NCBI GenBank assembly: GCA_963921825.1
Contig: OY997588.1
Location: 52,708,803-52,772,802, forward strand
DNA length: 64,000 nt
DNA from: Erodium maritimum
Taxonomy: Eukaryota > Streptophyta > Magnoliopsida > Geraniales > Geraniaceae
Reading direction: 5' to 3'
Made by a program: the position numbers and the translations under genes. Positions within the stretch are counted from its first letter, which is position 1, and each line of letters opens with the position of its first letter. The notes under the pieces were generated by a model that saw nothing but the letters and a program-made list of their open reading frames with translations, was not told the origin of the DNA and did not search any database. Shown here piece after piece: positions 34,933 to 47,305 of the stretch.

Positions 34933-36267
34933 CACTCAACCTATGACACCACCTAGTGTCGCATGTACTTCTATTATTCGACAAGTTCACTTATCCTACG
35001 ACACCAACAGTGTCACATGCATTTCTACTGATAACTTTCCCTAGTCAAGGCCGATATCCGGCTACTTTTCCCTACCTCTTGAAGCGTGTCAAACCCGATA
35101 CTCGCGCTTGGCAATGCTCCAGATTACCCGCTTAGCCTCCTCTTTCCACGATCGGCGACACGGTCTACAATGATTATAATTAACACACTTTTTAAATAAG
35201 CAGGTGAAACCCGAATCTAATGAACTTAACGCTCAAACGCAACCCCGACAATGCCGATCACTCCCAAACTTCCCAATTACTCGACATTGTCAACCACGGG
35301 CCCGGAAAGACCCGATTCGCCCGGCTCGGCGAATCTGCCCGGGATCGGAAAACGCCCTTCCGGGGCTTCGAAAATTCCCGTTTTCATTTCTACGATCCTA
35401 AAATAATTCAAGGGTTCCAATGCAATCGACAGAATCAATTTCCGACTCCCGAGGGATTTAATTCGCGTTTAAAGTTTCTAAACCCGAAATTTCCAATTTT
35501 CACAATTTAATTCCATAATTCGTTCAGAGTGTGAATTATCGATTCGGGGATCGTCCAAAACCACCCGAACACGAAAAACCCGAGGCCTGGGCAAGTGGGC
35601 CCCACACGGCCACAATGGAAAAATTTTCTTTTCGCCCCAAAACGTTCCTAACGAACCCCAAACCTTAACCATTTGTCTTTAAACCAATTCTAACCAAAAC
35701 CCAACCACATTTGACTCGTTTAAACTCAAACCCTAATTTTCAAACGTACCAAAACGATAAAGAATGGGTTCTCCCCGTAGGGAATGACAAGGGGAGTTCG
35801 AATCCGCAGTCGTTGAGTCGATCGGTCGGTCGGATCGTCGGGAAAACACACCTCTTCCTCTCTTTTTCCTTCTTCTTCTTCTTCTCTCCACTTTCTCTCT
35901 CTTCCCTCTCTTTCTTTTCTGAAATTGCCGAACCAACTCATCTCCTTCTCCTTTTTATTTTGTTTTAATTTCACACCACACCTCTATTTACAAAACTACC
36001 CCTCATTTCCTTTTCTTTTATTTTGTTCAAAAACCAACTACCACCACTTGTGTGACATGTGTCATGTGGGTCCCACACCTTGGAAAAATATCTTGTAAGA
36101 TATTTTTCAGTCCGATTCGCGAAATTCGGCCGTCTCGGGCCCCGAACGGGCCCATTTTCCAAGAAATTACGAAATTTCACGTGCTACAAGGAAACGGCCC
36201 AACCAAAAATTTAAAATTTTCCGTTTTTCTACCGATTGACCGGCGTTGACCAGGAGCAGTCTTTACA

Positions 36268-36721
36268 ACCCACACCTGTGATACCAGTGCCCTCTTTTGG
36301 TGACTGAGGTGATATAATCTTTGAAAGAGTGTTTTAAGTGGTATATCAGTTACCCACAAATCTTCCCAAAATAACACAGAGTTCCCAGAATTCACAGTCC
36401 AATGTAACCCCACTGCCCCAAAAGCAGAAGCAAACTTAGGACACTCCAGTAAAGACCCAACATGCCTTAGCAAAATCTGATCATTACCTAATAAATTTTT
36501 GAAAGATCTCAGGCAGATGTGTCCCATCCATACTTAGAGCAAAGTATTTTTTTCCATAAAGAGTCCTCTTCAAGTGCAAACCTCCACCACCACTTAGCCA
36601 ACAATGCCCTATTCATGACCTCTAGCCTCAGTATCCCCAAGCCACCAGCACTCTTTGGTTTACATATGTTCTCCCACCTAACTTTGTGAATGACCTTTTT
36701 GGTCAATTTCCCATTCCACAT
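36268..36721 (-). pseudogene. LINE ORF2 post-RT region
   Basis: Minus-strand frames at 36721-36509 and 36527-36268 have the conserved order VRWENICKPKSAGGLG, NRALLAKWWWRF, FWEDLW and so on that follows RT in plant L1-type LINEs. The frame shifts once at about 36520. The segment ends at the ACCCA duplication of solo LTR C and continues at 23560. Confidence 0.85.
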
Positions 36722-36734
36722 AAATCTTTTTTTT

Positions 36735-38461
36735 TCACTTTTCCATCTCCTTTATTACACCTTTGGGAGCCTTATACAAGGACATATAATATAGAGGAAG
36801 AGAACTCAATGAGGATTTAATAAGAGTGATCCTTCCACCCAGAGATTTGTTCTTGGCTTTCCATAGACATAAGTTGTTTTTGAATTTATTCAGCACTGGC
36901 TCCCATGTTTTTGCTCTTCTAGGATTGGTTCCCAATTGAAAACCCAAGTACTCAAAAGGCAGCTGCATAGCTCTACACCCCAGTATCTCTATCACCCCAA
37001 GTATATCCATAGTCAGGATTCATCAATGAAACTTGTGACTTGTGGAAATTTATTTTCAAACCAGTAGCTTTCTACAGACAATTGAGTGTATGCTTCAAAT
37101 TAATTGTTTGTTGCCTTCTTGCTTGGATGAAAATTAGTGTATCATTAGCAAACTGAAGATGGGTGATCTCAGGCCCCATGTCACTACATTTCACCCCGGA
37201 AAACATGTTTGAATTTGACCCTTTAACAATAAGTTGATGCAGACTCTCGGCAACCAGTGCAAACAATAAGGGAGAGAGGGAACAACCTTGTCTGAGGCCT
37301 CTCTTGAGAGGGAAATCCCCAGATGGAGAACCATAATTAGAACTGATGTCCAAGCCTCAATACAAACAGATATCCAATCTTTCCACACAGTCCCAAAACC
37401 CATCAGAGTTAATATATTCAGCAATGCTCCCCAGTGTATGTGATCATATGCCTTTTCAAAGTCAATTTTGAACACAATTACCTCTTGACCCACATTTTTG
37501 ATATGGTGAATAAGTTCAGTTGCAATAAGGACACCAACCATAATTTGCCTCCCAGCAATAAATCCTGTTTGAGTATCATGCACCACTGAATTCATCAGTG
37601 GTTTGAGGCTTGCAGCCAAAACTTTAGAGATTATCTTGTAGATACTGTGTACAAGACTGATAGGCCTAAATTCATCAAAAGACAAAGGAGCACTATTTTG
37701 GGAATTAAAGTAATGAATGAAGAGTTCAATCCTTTTCCCAACTGTCCACCATTATGAAAGTGCTCAAATAATTCCAAGATGTCAACTTTAACCACTTCCC
37801 AGCAAGACTGGTAAAACAACATTGTGAAACCATCTGGACCAGGAGATTTTTCCCCATTGCAGGCCTTGATAGCTCCAACAATCTCTGATTCAGTAAAAGG
37901 AATTTCCAAGTTTTGTGCCTGCACCAGTGAAATAGATTTGAAAGGTAGAGAAGACAAGTCAATACGTACAGAAGAATTCCCTTGGAATCTCTTGGCAAAA
38001 TGAGTTGTAGCAACTTCTTTGATCTCAACTGGATTTTGATACACCACACCCCCTTCTTCAATGCAAGATATTTTCTTCCTAGCATGATTACTTTTAGCCA
38101 AAATGTGATAATACTTGGTACATCTATCCCCATATGTAGTCCATTTGTGCCTGGCCTTTTGACACCATAATTTAGCATGAGTTTCTAATTTCAGGATCAG
38201 CCAAGCATTCAACAGGGCCCTATGAGCAGTCTCCACAGTACTGAGTCCCCTTGCTTCAAATGATGTATCCAATTCACATATCTCACCCTTAATCTCCTCA
38301 ATTTGTTTGTCCAACCAGCCAAAGATATTGACATTCCAAGTCCTATAGAAGGTTTTTAAAGCCTTTAATTTGAACCAGAGTTTGAATGCAGGTGTGCCCC
38401 AACCTAAATATTTTCCCAGCACTCTTTTGTATGTTGTAAAAACTGAGGATGACTGACCCAT
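36735..38461 (-). pseudogene. LINE reverse transcriptase (broken)
   Basis: Frame 38461-37631 covers the linker between endonuclease and RT and enters RT at KSPGPDGFTMLFYQSCW. Frame 37685-37191 has the FRPISLVHSIYKIISK, QTGFIAGRQI and FKIDFEKAYDHI words. Frame 37353-37072 has GLRQGCSLSPLLF and LQFANDTLIF, where the FADD catalytic box reads FAND. Frame 37010-36735 has the LPFEYLGFQLGTNPRR thumb region. Several frameshifts and the lost Asp make it non-functional. The protein would have copied LINE RNA at the nicked target. Confidence 0.9.
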
Positions 38462-38799
38462 GCATTGATAAATTTAAAGGGCCTTGGTCCCCAATCAACC
38501 ACATGGTTAGATAGTAATAGAGGTTTATGATCAGAAATAACTCTAGGCAGGCAGGTAAAAGTAGCAAGGATTGAAAGTGATACCAGAAACCTATCAATCC
38601 TTGAAGCCATGTTTCTTGAGTTAAACCAAGTGCACTTCCCCTCTTCCAACTGTAAATCCAGTAAACCCTGATCATTAACAAAACTCTTGAACTCCCTCAT
38701 GCTTGTGGAAGAGTAATTACTGCCAGTCTTTCCTCTAGGATCTAGTATGGCATTAAAATCCCCAACCATCACTAGATTCCTATGAAGAGTTGTTGCCAC
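38404..38799 (-). pseudogene. LINE endonuclease, C-terminal half
   Basis: The minus-strand frame has LVMVGDFNAILDP, SRIDRFLVS and VISDHKPLLL, the signatures of the apurinic-like endonuclease of L1 elements, which nicks target DNA. It starts at the GCCAC duplication of copia copy 2, and its N-terminal half continues at 47306-47700. Confidence 0.9.
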
Positions 38800-40487
38800 T
38801 GTTGGGTCTCGAGGTAGGGTTGGAGATGAACCAACTCACAGCGGAAAATCAATACAAACCAAGAGACGATTAAAACCATGAAACAACTAACAAAGAATGG
38901 ATTCATAAGAGAAAAATTCAGCACTATCTCTTACCAAAACAAGAACACCGGTTAACGAATGATTGGCTTGAGTCTCCAAGACGCCTACGTATCCACATGG
39001 GAATCAAAGCCACGTAGTTCTTCTCTTTGAGGACTCAAGAACACAAACATGGAGGTGGAAACTAGCCAAACCCGAAATGGCCATGGAAGAGGGAGAGAAA
39101 ATGTGTTTCCTATTCTTGTCTTGTTTTTGTTATGTTGAAAAAAGATGACTTAAACATAACAAAACCCATACTTGTCCAACTAAAGGCATGGGACAAGTAT
39201 GGTGTCAAGTAAGGTGTAAATAGGACAAAGTATGGCAAGACAAGATTGGGTTAGGTGGTGAATCACCAACACCTTAATCCTTGTCTTGCTTACTTAGTAC
39301 TAATTAATCAAGACTTGATTAATTAGTTCCATGGGCCTTGGTTGCATGGGCCTTTCATGGGCCTCTTGGAACATGGCCCGTGGCCATTTCCAACGAGGTC
39401 CCGTGATTCGCTCATCGCCTCCATGCCTTCCATACCGGAAATGTCCAACATTATCCGACGCGATCAATCCCAAGACTCCAAGCCTTGTCTCGATCCGTAA
39501 AGTCCTATTCACTTACGGGCACATGACCCAAAACCCAGTTTTGGTCATGTCCCGAGACAACTCCCTTTTGGCCATTCTCCATAAATGTGTCAATGAGTTT
39601 CATCCTCCGGTGTGACCCTTAGGTTTATGCATGTCAATAGATCAACGTAAAATCCCATTTTACTTGATCCTATTTAAGTGGCAACTAACGAGACTTTAGT
39701 ATTGCCTGACACTACATAACGAATCGACCTTGTCCATTCTAACCTTTCCGTCGTCCCTGTCATTATCCTTTTATCTCCGATATCCTGATTGAGATAAGGC
39801 ATAGAGCCGTCATCCTTATTATTCTCAATCACCGTTCCTTGATATGTGAGATGACTGAAGATATGATACCCAGTATCATGTGCATGGCCATGCTATTCTT
39901 CCAGTCACTCTCGATCAAGCGGCCGAGAACCGATATCTTTCCCATACCTTAGTATGAGGGATAAATCCCTTAGCCGTCTTTCGTGTCACTCATGTAGCCC
40001 GTCCCCAAGCCAATCCTGGCCGTTATGGAAGCCCTGTTACGGACAACGTTAGGCTCAGGTCAAACTAGGTTGTTGACTACATAGCGATCACAAAGACTCC
40101 TTGGTCTAAGGATACATGACAAGCTACAACACTGAATATGTTCATGACTTAATCTATGGCACATATTCAGGGCGGGTCGTCCAATATCATGTCCCACATG
40201 ATATCTATGATCAGACTCCGGAATCCCATTCCAATGACTAACAGAACGTAAGCCATAAAGAGCCATCTTTCATACTAGTCGCTTCTAGTGAAGCTTTGTT
40301 GACTAGGGACCCATCGAGTGTGATCTATCTCGATCTATGGTTCTATTCGCATGGTGGGCATAGATCAGAGCATACATCGATATATTACTCCAACACATAA
40401 GTAATATAAAGCCGCTTTAATTTTATTGCTAACGATGATATATACATTTGGACATTTAGGATTGAACTACGGGCACTAAGACTAACA
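38800..40487 (-). repeat. 3' LTR of copia copy 2
   Basis: In plus coordinates TGTTGGGTCTCGAGG...AAGACTAACA, directly after GCCAC at 38795-38799. Confidence 0.93.
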
Positions 40488-40645
40488 ATCTCCCACTTGC
40501 CCTAGTTCCAATCTAAACTCCAATATGTCCCCATCGACTTTACATGTCTAACATGTTCAGGCAGTGACACTGCCTTAGTCAACGGGTTGGCTATGTTATC
40601 ATCTGTTGCAATATCGGTTATCTTCACTTCACCTCAGTTCAGTAT

Positions 40646-40837
40646 TTATTTGATGAGGTGGATACGCCGCAGTACATGTTTGGATTTGTTTATGCGATCT
40701 AGGCTTTTAGCTTGCGCAATGGCCCTTGTGTTGTCGCAAAATGGATTCACCGGACTGGATGGGTTTTTAATTACACCCAGCCCTGCCATGAATTTCCAAA
40801 TCCACATAGCCTCCTTAGCTGCCTCTACAGCATCCAT
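40646..40837 (-). pseudogene. pol: RNase H remnant of copia copy 2
   Basis: The minus-strand frame has AAKEAMWIWKF and PFCDNTRAIAQAKS and ends SKHVLRRIHLIK, better preserved at the C-terminus than copy 1. The rest of the domain is not open. Confidence 0.75.
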
Positions 40838-41075
40838 GTACTTGGCCTCTGTCGTAGATTCGGCAATGGTATCTTGCTTTACGCTTTCCCAGCTAAAGCT
40901 CTGCCATTCAGCGTAAACACATATCCTGGTTGACTTCTAAAGTCATCTGGATTTGTCTTGGAAAACTAGCGTCTACTCATCCTTCGACGACTAGTTCAGC
41001 ATCATCTTTCCCCCGGGTTAGAATGATGTCTACTGGTACAACATAAGGCTTACGAGACGTCTGGTCTCATACATG

Positions 41076-42063
41076 TCATGGCATATATGATCGATCCTGC
41101 CCCCAGGCGCATAGGATTCTCATCATCCTTTTCAGCTCATCAAGTGTCTTAGGACACTGAGTCTTGCTGAGATGAATGCCATGACTAGTGGGTAAGAGTC
41201 CTTTATTTGAATCGAGCATTAAGAACCTACTCAATGCCTTGTTCACATAGGTTCCCTGACTTAAATCCAAGACCCTCTTGGTGCGATCTCTACATATCTT
41301 AATCCTTAAGATATGAGAAGCATCGCCTAAGTCCTTTATTGAAAAACACTTCCTCAACCAAGCTTTAGTCTCGTGCAAGGTTGGGATGTCGTTTTCAATG
41401 AGAACCAGAAAGGTAATATTGCTCCCACTAGCCTTCTTATAAACGCAAGATTCATCCTCGTTCTTGATTAAGCCAAATCCAATTACAGCTTCATCAAAAC
41501 GAAGGATCCAACTCCGAGAAGTTCGTTTCAATCCATAAATGGATTTCAACAACTTATAAATCTTTCCTTTATTCTTCGGATCGTCAAAACCTTTGGGCCG
41601 AGACATACAAACGTACTCAGTCAAATTTCCATTTAGGAAAGCGATTTTGACATCCACTTGCCATATCTCGTAATTATGATACGCAGTTATGTCAAGAAGA
41701 ATTTGGATCGATTTTGACCATAGCCACTAAGGAGAAGGTTTCCTCATAGTCAATCCATTGGATCTGCCTATAACCTTTCGCCACCAGTTGAGCTTTGTAG
41801 GTCAGAGGGTTGCCGTCCATGTCCATCTTCACCTTGAAGATCCATTTGCATCCTATGGTCCTCACACCATTGATGGGATCAACCGGTTCCCAGACTCGGT
41901 TGTCCGACATGGATTGCATTTCCTCCCTCATGGCTCCCAGCCATAACTCGGAGTGGGGCCCATCCACGACTTCCTGAAAGGTGGCTGGATCATCGTGATC
42001 CACCATGACTTCATTGTCACCTCCGGATACCATATCTTGGAGGTGGAAGATTGATCCTTTCAA
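41076..42063 (-). pseudogene. pol: Reverse transcriptase of copia copy 2, catalytic box missing
   Basis: Frames 42063-41692 and 41657-41076 match copy 1 almost residue for residue. They share the one-base frameshift between the two frames and the in-frame absence of the YVDD box (ITFLVL directly followed by IENDIPTL). Small private changes occur, such as DVKIAF for DVKTAF. Confidence 0.9.
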
Positions 42064-42151
42064 ATCGCCTTGGACCTTCCGGAATTGTAACAGGAATTGG
42101 TTCTTACTCTACGACAATCTCTGGCTCCTTTCTACTGGGTTGCCAATTGGT

Positions 42152-43388
42152 TTAGACAGATCTGTACCATCCTGAATTTCTTCGAGATGCACAGTCCTCC
42201 CAATGACGTCTTTGGAAACAAAACTTCTTTTCCATAAAGACCCCACCCCAAGCGACGAACACCATGTTCTCACTGGGATTGTAGAAATAGTATCCCCTTG
42301 TTGCTTTGGGATACCACACGAAGGTGCATATCTCAGATCTTGGTTCGAGCTTAGTCGAAACCAAATGTTTCACATAAGCCTCGCAACCACAAATCTTTAG
42401 GAAGGACAAAGCGGGCATCATCCCGTACCATTTTTAAAATGGTGTCCCTTCCACACCATTCGTCGAAGCCCGATTCACTATGAATGCGGTCGTCTCTAGA
42501 GCAAAACCCCTAAAAGAGATTGGGAGATCAGTCCAACTAATCATGGAACAGACCATTGTCTAACAATGTCCGATTTCTCCGTTTGGCTACACCTTTCAAC
42601 TACAGTGACCTAGGAGGAGTCCATTTCAAAAGGATCCCATTCTCTTTTAGATGATCTAATAACTCTGTGGTCAAGTATTTTCCACCTCGATCCAATCGAA
42701 GTGCCTTAATACCTTTGTCGAGCTGGTTTTCTACTATAGTTTTAAACTCTTTGAATTTATCAAAAGCTACAGACTTATGTCTCACCGAATAGACATAACC
42801 ATATTTACTGTAATCATCAGTAAATGTGATAAAGTAGCTAAAACCCCTCCTGGCAAGTGAACTTATTGGTCTACACACATTCGAGTGTATCAGCCCCAAT
42901 AATTCACCCGCCCTTTCATCGCGATCGATAAAGGGCACTTTAGTCATTTTGCCCATCAAACAAACCTTGCACCTATCGATCGAATGGAATTCGAATGAAC
43001 ATGAAAGCCCGCACTTCTGAAGTGCTGATAGGCGCTTCTTGTTTATGCGACCCAAATGACAGTGCCATAACAGAGTTAGGTTTAAATCGTTGGATTTAGA
43101 CCTCTTGGTATTAACGGAATATATAGAACTTGAGGCATTGTTACCCATATCTAATATGTACAATCCTCCAACCATGTCAATACTGGTATAAAATATATCA
43201 TTGCATAGAACATTGAAAACTCCATTTCCAATATTAACATTATATCCTTCCTTGTTAAACACGGATACAGATATAATATTCCTACTAAAAGTAGGTATGC
43301 AATATACATTATACAATACTAAGACAAGGCCTCTTGGCAAAGCAAGACTCATGGATCCTACAGCAGTTGCCACAACTCTGAGGTCCAT
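42152..43388 (-). pseudogene. pol: Integrase of copia copy 2, catalytic residues changed
   Basis: Frame 43388-42600 (262 codons) is longer than in copy 1 because the private stop of copy 1 is a sense codon here. It contains LLWHCHLGRINKKRL, CKVCLMGKM, GLIHSNVCRP (first catalytic Asp replaced by Asn), TFTDDYSKYGY and LRLDRGGKY. A stop ends it near 42600. GVAKRRNRTL (third acidic residue replaced by Lys) follows in a broken stretch, and a C-terminal frame lies at 42421-42152. Confidence 0.87.
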
Positions 43389-44017
43389 TTCGTGCTTTCC
43401 AAATCTCTCTTACTTTCAGCCACCATATATTAGTGCATGTGTGAGATTCAGTCATGGTATCTAATACTCATGAATCTTTGGAAGTAGAGAGATGTAGCTC
43501 TATAGAGTTAATACCGAATGAAGGCACGGTCCCACCGCCCTTCCTTAGATCATCCAGGTTTCCTGATGAAGGCGCAGTCCTACTGCCCTTCTTCAGATCA
43601 TCCAAGCTATTTGATGAAGGCGCAGTCTCACTGCCCTTCTTCAGATCAGCCGTGAACTTCCTGTAATCCCAGTTCCAATGACCAGGCTGTTGGCAGTAGA
43701 AGCAGACATTCTCAGGTGTCTCATCTTTCCTGCCAAGTGCGCATGGGCCCAGCCCTTGCCACTTCCAATTCCCTTGTTGACCATCAGAATATCCTTGGAT
43801 CCCAGATCCCTGAGATATTCTTCTCAGCAGTTAATGACACTTCATGTAACTCTGATATGGTCTTAGAGACAGCCTTGTCAAGGACATATTCTTTGCGTTC
43901 AGACTTGAGGACTATCCTCAAAATTCTGTACCAGTCCAAATAGTTTGTCCCATTTAGCTTGACCCTGTCAAGAATGGTTTTTAATGACAAACTATTAATG
44001 TTCGCTGAATTTGCCAT
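43389..44017 (-). pseudogene. gag: gag and protease remnants of copia copy 2
   Basis: ATG at 44017 opens the same 77-codon gag start as in copy 1 (NGTNYLDWYRILRIV). The degraded knuckle with Tyr for the last Cys is near 43710-43670. The protease motif VLDTMTESH is near 43460, preceded by a stop in place of Trp. Confidence 0.75.
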
Positions 44018-45560
44018 TTGATCTACAACAGATAAAATTCAATCAGTAAACTGAATAAATTTTATGAAGATCAAGCTTAAACACCAACAATCAATTCTAA
44101 ACCTTTAGAATCTGAAACCAAGATCCTTGATTCACTCGATTAAGTTGAACTAATGCTCACCACTTAATCGAGCTATGTAGGTAGGACTCCATCCAATCAC
44201 ATCCAATGTGACTCCTGGCTAGGGTATGTACTTATGTACACGACTTACCCTATCTGTTACCCTAGCTCAACCTCAGGCTGAGAATCGTAGTCGGGTCCAC
44301 CAATTTTCAACTATGGCTCATCACTATGTAGGTGCTCCGCTAATGCGCACGACACCCACATATGTCGTCCAAACCTACTACCCCGCTTTCCCATGGATGC
44401 TCCGCTAATGCGCACGACACCCATAGGACGGGGAGGTAGTAAGGTGTTGATGATTGGGAGGTATCGGACATGACCCGCTTTTACTTGTCCGGTTGTGTTT
44501 TAAACTTTTTGGCACATCCTAGATGCGATGAGCACATCAACTACATTCCAATTGTAATGATGCCTCAAATTACATCCAATGTAATTCTTCCTTCGAACCC
44601 GTCAACTACATCCAATGTAATGACGATTCTAAGGGCTCACAAACAATGATCAAAATCCAATTTTATCTTTGCATGTGAGGTGATATGCTCGGTAAATTAA
44701 GTTAAGCATGAAATTCTAAAGCACATAGAATTAATCATGCATAAACTAAACCAAGTATAAAGCGATAAATGTGCACATAATAGCCCCCTAAACTAACTCC
44801 CACTAGCTTCTTGAGCTCCACCGACTCCAAGCCGATGCCAACACCCGAAAAGCCACCAAATGACCTTTTCGCCCTTTCTTCATCTTGAGTAAAAAATTAA
44901 AATTTAATACACGACTCGCAGGTCGGGAATAAATAAATATTACAAACAAGTGGTTCGACGACCACACCTTGAAAGAATAATTACACACTAACACTAACGG
45001 CTCGCAGGCCGTGAAAAGCGATAAATAATTAAATCGAGCTCGGGGCTATTATGTACACCATGCCAACATCATATCACACATCGTGTTATCAAACAAGCAT
45101 GTTATCAAACATCATGTGATTTTCCGGTTTTAATTAATAGCCAAGTTTCGAAATTTTTTGATGCTCGGTTTATCGAAACCGTTCAAAAATGAAACTTTTG
45201 AACATTTGATCTTCGAGTTCATCATGACGGTTCCAAACTCGTCATAACTAACAAAACGGTTTAGCCTTGGCATATCAACCATCCAATGGTCATGCTTGGC
45301 CTAGCTCCGTCCAACGGAGCCCCGTTCGGTCCCGGTTTCGGCTCCCCGAGAGCCCCGCTCCCGAGACCCGAAAAATCAAATTTTTTTCAAAATTTCCAGA
45401 TTTGAAATAATTTTCAAAAATTCATTTTACATGCATTAAATCCATAAACAATTATTTAAAACATGTTATCAAACAATTTAGCAAAACAACATGCCAAAAA
45501 CGAAACTTTCAAGCAAAACCGAAACTTTGAACACCGTCTTGTGAATCCCGAAGGTAGCAC
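44018..45560 (-). other. Leader of copia copy 2
   Basis: Non-coding, colinear with the leader of copy 1 with scattered substitutions and small indels. Confidence 0.7.
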
Positions 45561-45573
45561 GGCTCTGATACCA
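45561..45573 (-). other. Primer-binding site of copia copy 2
   Basis: Minus strand TGGTATCAGAGCC, one base from the 5' LTR, matching initiator Met-tRNA. Confidence 0.95.
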
Positions 45574-45574
45574 C

Positions 45575-47262
45575 TGTTGGGTCTCGAGGTAGGGTTGGAG
45601 ATGAACCAACTCGCAGCGGAAAATCAATACAAACCAAGAGACGATTAAAACCATGAAACAACTAACAAAGAATGGATTCATAAGAGAAAAATTCAGCACT
45701 ATCTCTTACCAAAACAAGAACACCGGTTAACGAATGATTGGCTTGAGTCTCCAAGACGCCTACGTATCCACATGGGAATCAAAGCCACGTAGTTCTTCTC
45801 TTTGAGGACTCAAGAACACAAACATGGAGGTGGAAACTAGCCAAACCCGAAATGGCCATGGAAGAGGGAGAGAAAATGTGTTTCCTATTCTTGTCTTGTT
45901 TTTGTTATGTTGAAAAAAGATGACTTAAACATAACAAAACCCATACTTGTCCAACTAAAGGCATGGGACAAGTATGGTGTCAAGTAAGGTGTAAATAGGA
46001 CAAAGTATGGCAAGACAAGGTTGGGTTAGGTGGTGAATCACCAACACCTTAATCCTTGTCTTGCTTACTTAGTACTAATTAATCAAGACTTGATTAATTA
46101 GTTCCATGGGCCTTGGTTGCATGGGCCTTTCATGGGCCTCTTGGAACATGGCCCGTGGCCATTTCCAACGAGGTCCCGTGATTCGCTCATCGCCTCCATG
46201 CCTTCCATACCGGAAATGTCCAACATTATCCGACGCGATCAATCCCAAGACTCCAAGCCTTGTCTCGATCCGTAAAGTCCTATTCACTTACGGGCACATG
46301 ACCCAAAACCCAGTTTTGGTCATGTCCCGAGACAACTCCCTTTTGGCCATTCTCCATAAATGTGTCAATGAGTTTCATCCTCCGGTGTGACCCTTAGGTT
46401 TATGCATGTCAATAGATCAACGTAAAATCCCATTTTACTTGATCCTATTTAAGTGGCAACTAACGAGACTTTAGTATTGCCTGACACTACATAACGAATC
46501 GACCCTGTCGATTCTAACCTTTCTGTCGTCCCTGTCATTATCCTTTTATCTCCGATATCCTGATTGAGATAAGGCATAGAGCCGTCATCCTTATTATTCT
46601 CAATCACCGTTCCTTGATATGTGAGATGACTGAAGATATGATACCCAGTATCATGTGCATGGCCATGCTATTCTTCCAGTCACTCTCGATCAAGCGGCCG
46701 AGAACCGATATCTTTCCCATACCTTAGTATGAGGGATAAATCCCTTAGCCGTCTTTCGTGTCACTCATGTAGCCCATCCCCAAGCCAATCCTGGCCGTTA
46801 TGGAAGCCCTGTTACGGACAACGTTAGGCTCAGGTCAAACTAGGTTGTTGACTACATAGCGATCACAAAGACTCCTTGGTCTAAGGATACATGACAAGCT
46901 ACAACACTGAATATGTTCATGACTTAATCTATGGCACATATTCAGGGAGGGTCGTCCAATATCATGTCCCACATGATATCTATGATCAGACTCCGGAATC
47001 CCATTCCAATGACTAACAGAACGTAAGCCATAAAGAGCCATCTTTCATACTAGTCGCTTCTAGTGAAGCTTTGTTGACTAGGGACCCATCGAGTGTGATC
47101 TATCTCGATCTATGGTTCTATTCGCATGGTGGGCATAGATCAGAGCACACATCGATATATTACTCCAACACATAAGTAATATAAAGCCGCTTTAATTTTA
47201 TTGCTAACGATGATATATACATTTGGACATTTAGGATTGAACTACGGGCACTAAGACTAACA
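45575..47262 (-). repeat. 5' LTR of copia copy 2
   Basis: 1688 bp and colinear with 38800-40487. Differences noticed include CCTGTCGAT against CTTGTCCAT and GGAGGGTCG against GGCGGGTCG. Confidence 0.93.
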
Positions 47263-47300
47263 ATCTCCCACTTGCCCTAGTTCCAATCTAAACTCCAATA
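47263..47300 (-). other. 38-bp internal-sequence extension outside the 5' LTR
   Basis: The 38 bases are identical to 40488-40525, the internal sequence next to the 3' LTR, and lie between the 5' LTR and the TSD copy at 47301-47305. This is what would be inserted if plus-strand DNA had started 38 bases upstream of the usual polypurine tract. A purine-rich GATGGGGACA precedes that point on the minus strand (40526-40535). Confidence 0.85.
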
Positions 47301-47305
47301 GCCAC

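Larger units (their letters stand above)
23561..36267 (-). mobile_element. Solo LTR of gypsy family C, split by an hAT MITE and a copia element
   Basis: In plus coordinates it begins TGTCACGCCCC and ends GTCTTTACA, so on the minus strand it is TGTAAAGAC...GGGGCGTGACA. A perfect 5-bp TSD, ACCCA, lies at 23556-23560 and 36268-36272. Removing the insertions at 24549-25098 and 26468-34932 leaves about 3.7 kb. No internal coding sequence or second LTR is present, so it is a solo LTR, usually the product of LTR-LTR recombination. It has a purine-rich leader on the minus strand (about 35860-35930), several tandem arrays and two copies of the hairpin block. It sits in the LINE. Confidence 0.85.
38800..47300 (-). 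mobile_element. Ty1/copia element, copy 2, with a 38-bp end extension
   Basis: This is the same family as copy 1: LTRs of 1688 bp at 38800-40487 and 45575-47262, and an internal region of 5087 bp. A perfect TSD, GCCAC (38795-38799, 47301-47305), brackets not only the LTRs but also 38 extra bases (47263-47300) beyond the outer end of the 5' LTR. Those bases duplicate the internal sequence next to the 3' LTR (40488-40525). The element splits the LINE endonuclease. I noticed roughly seven differences between its LTRs, so it is recent but probably older than copy 1. Confidence 0.93.
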
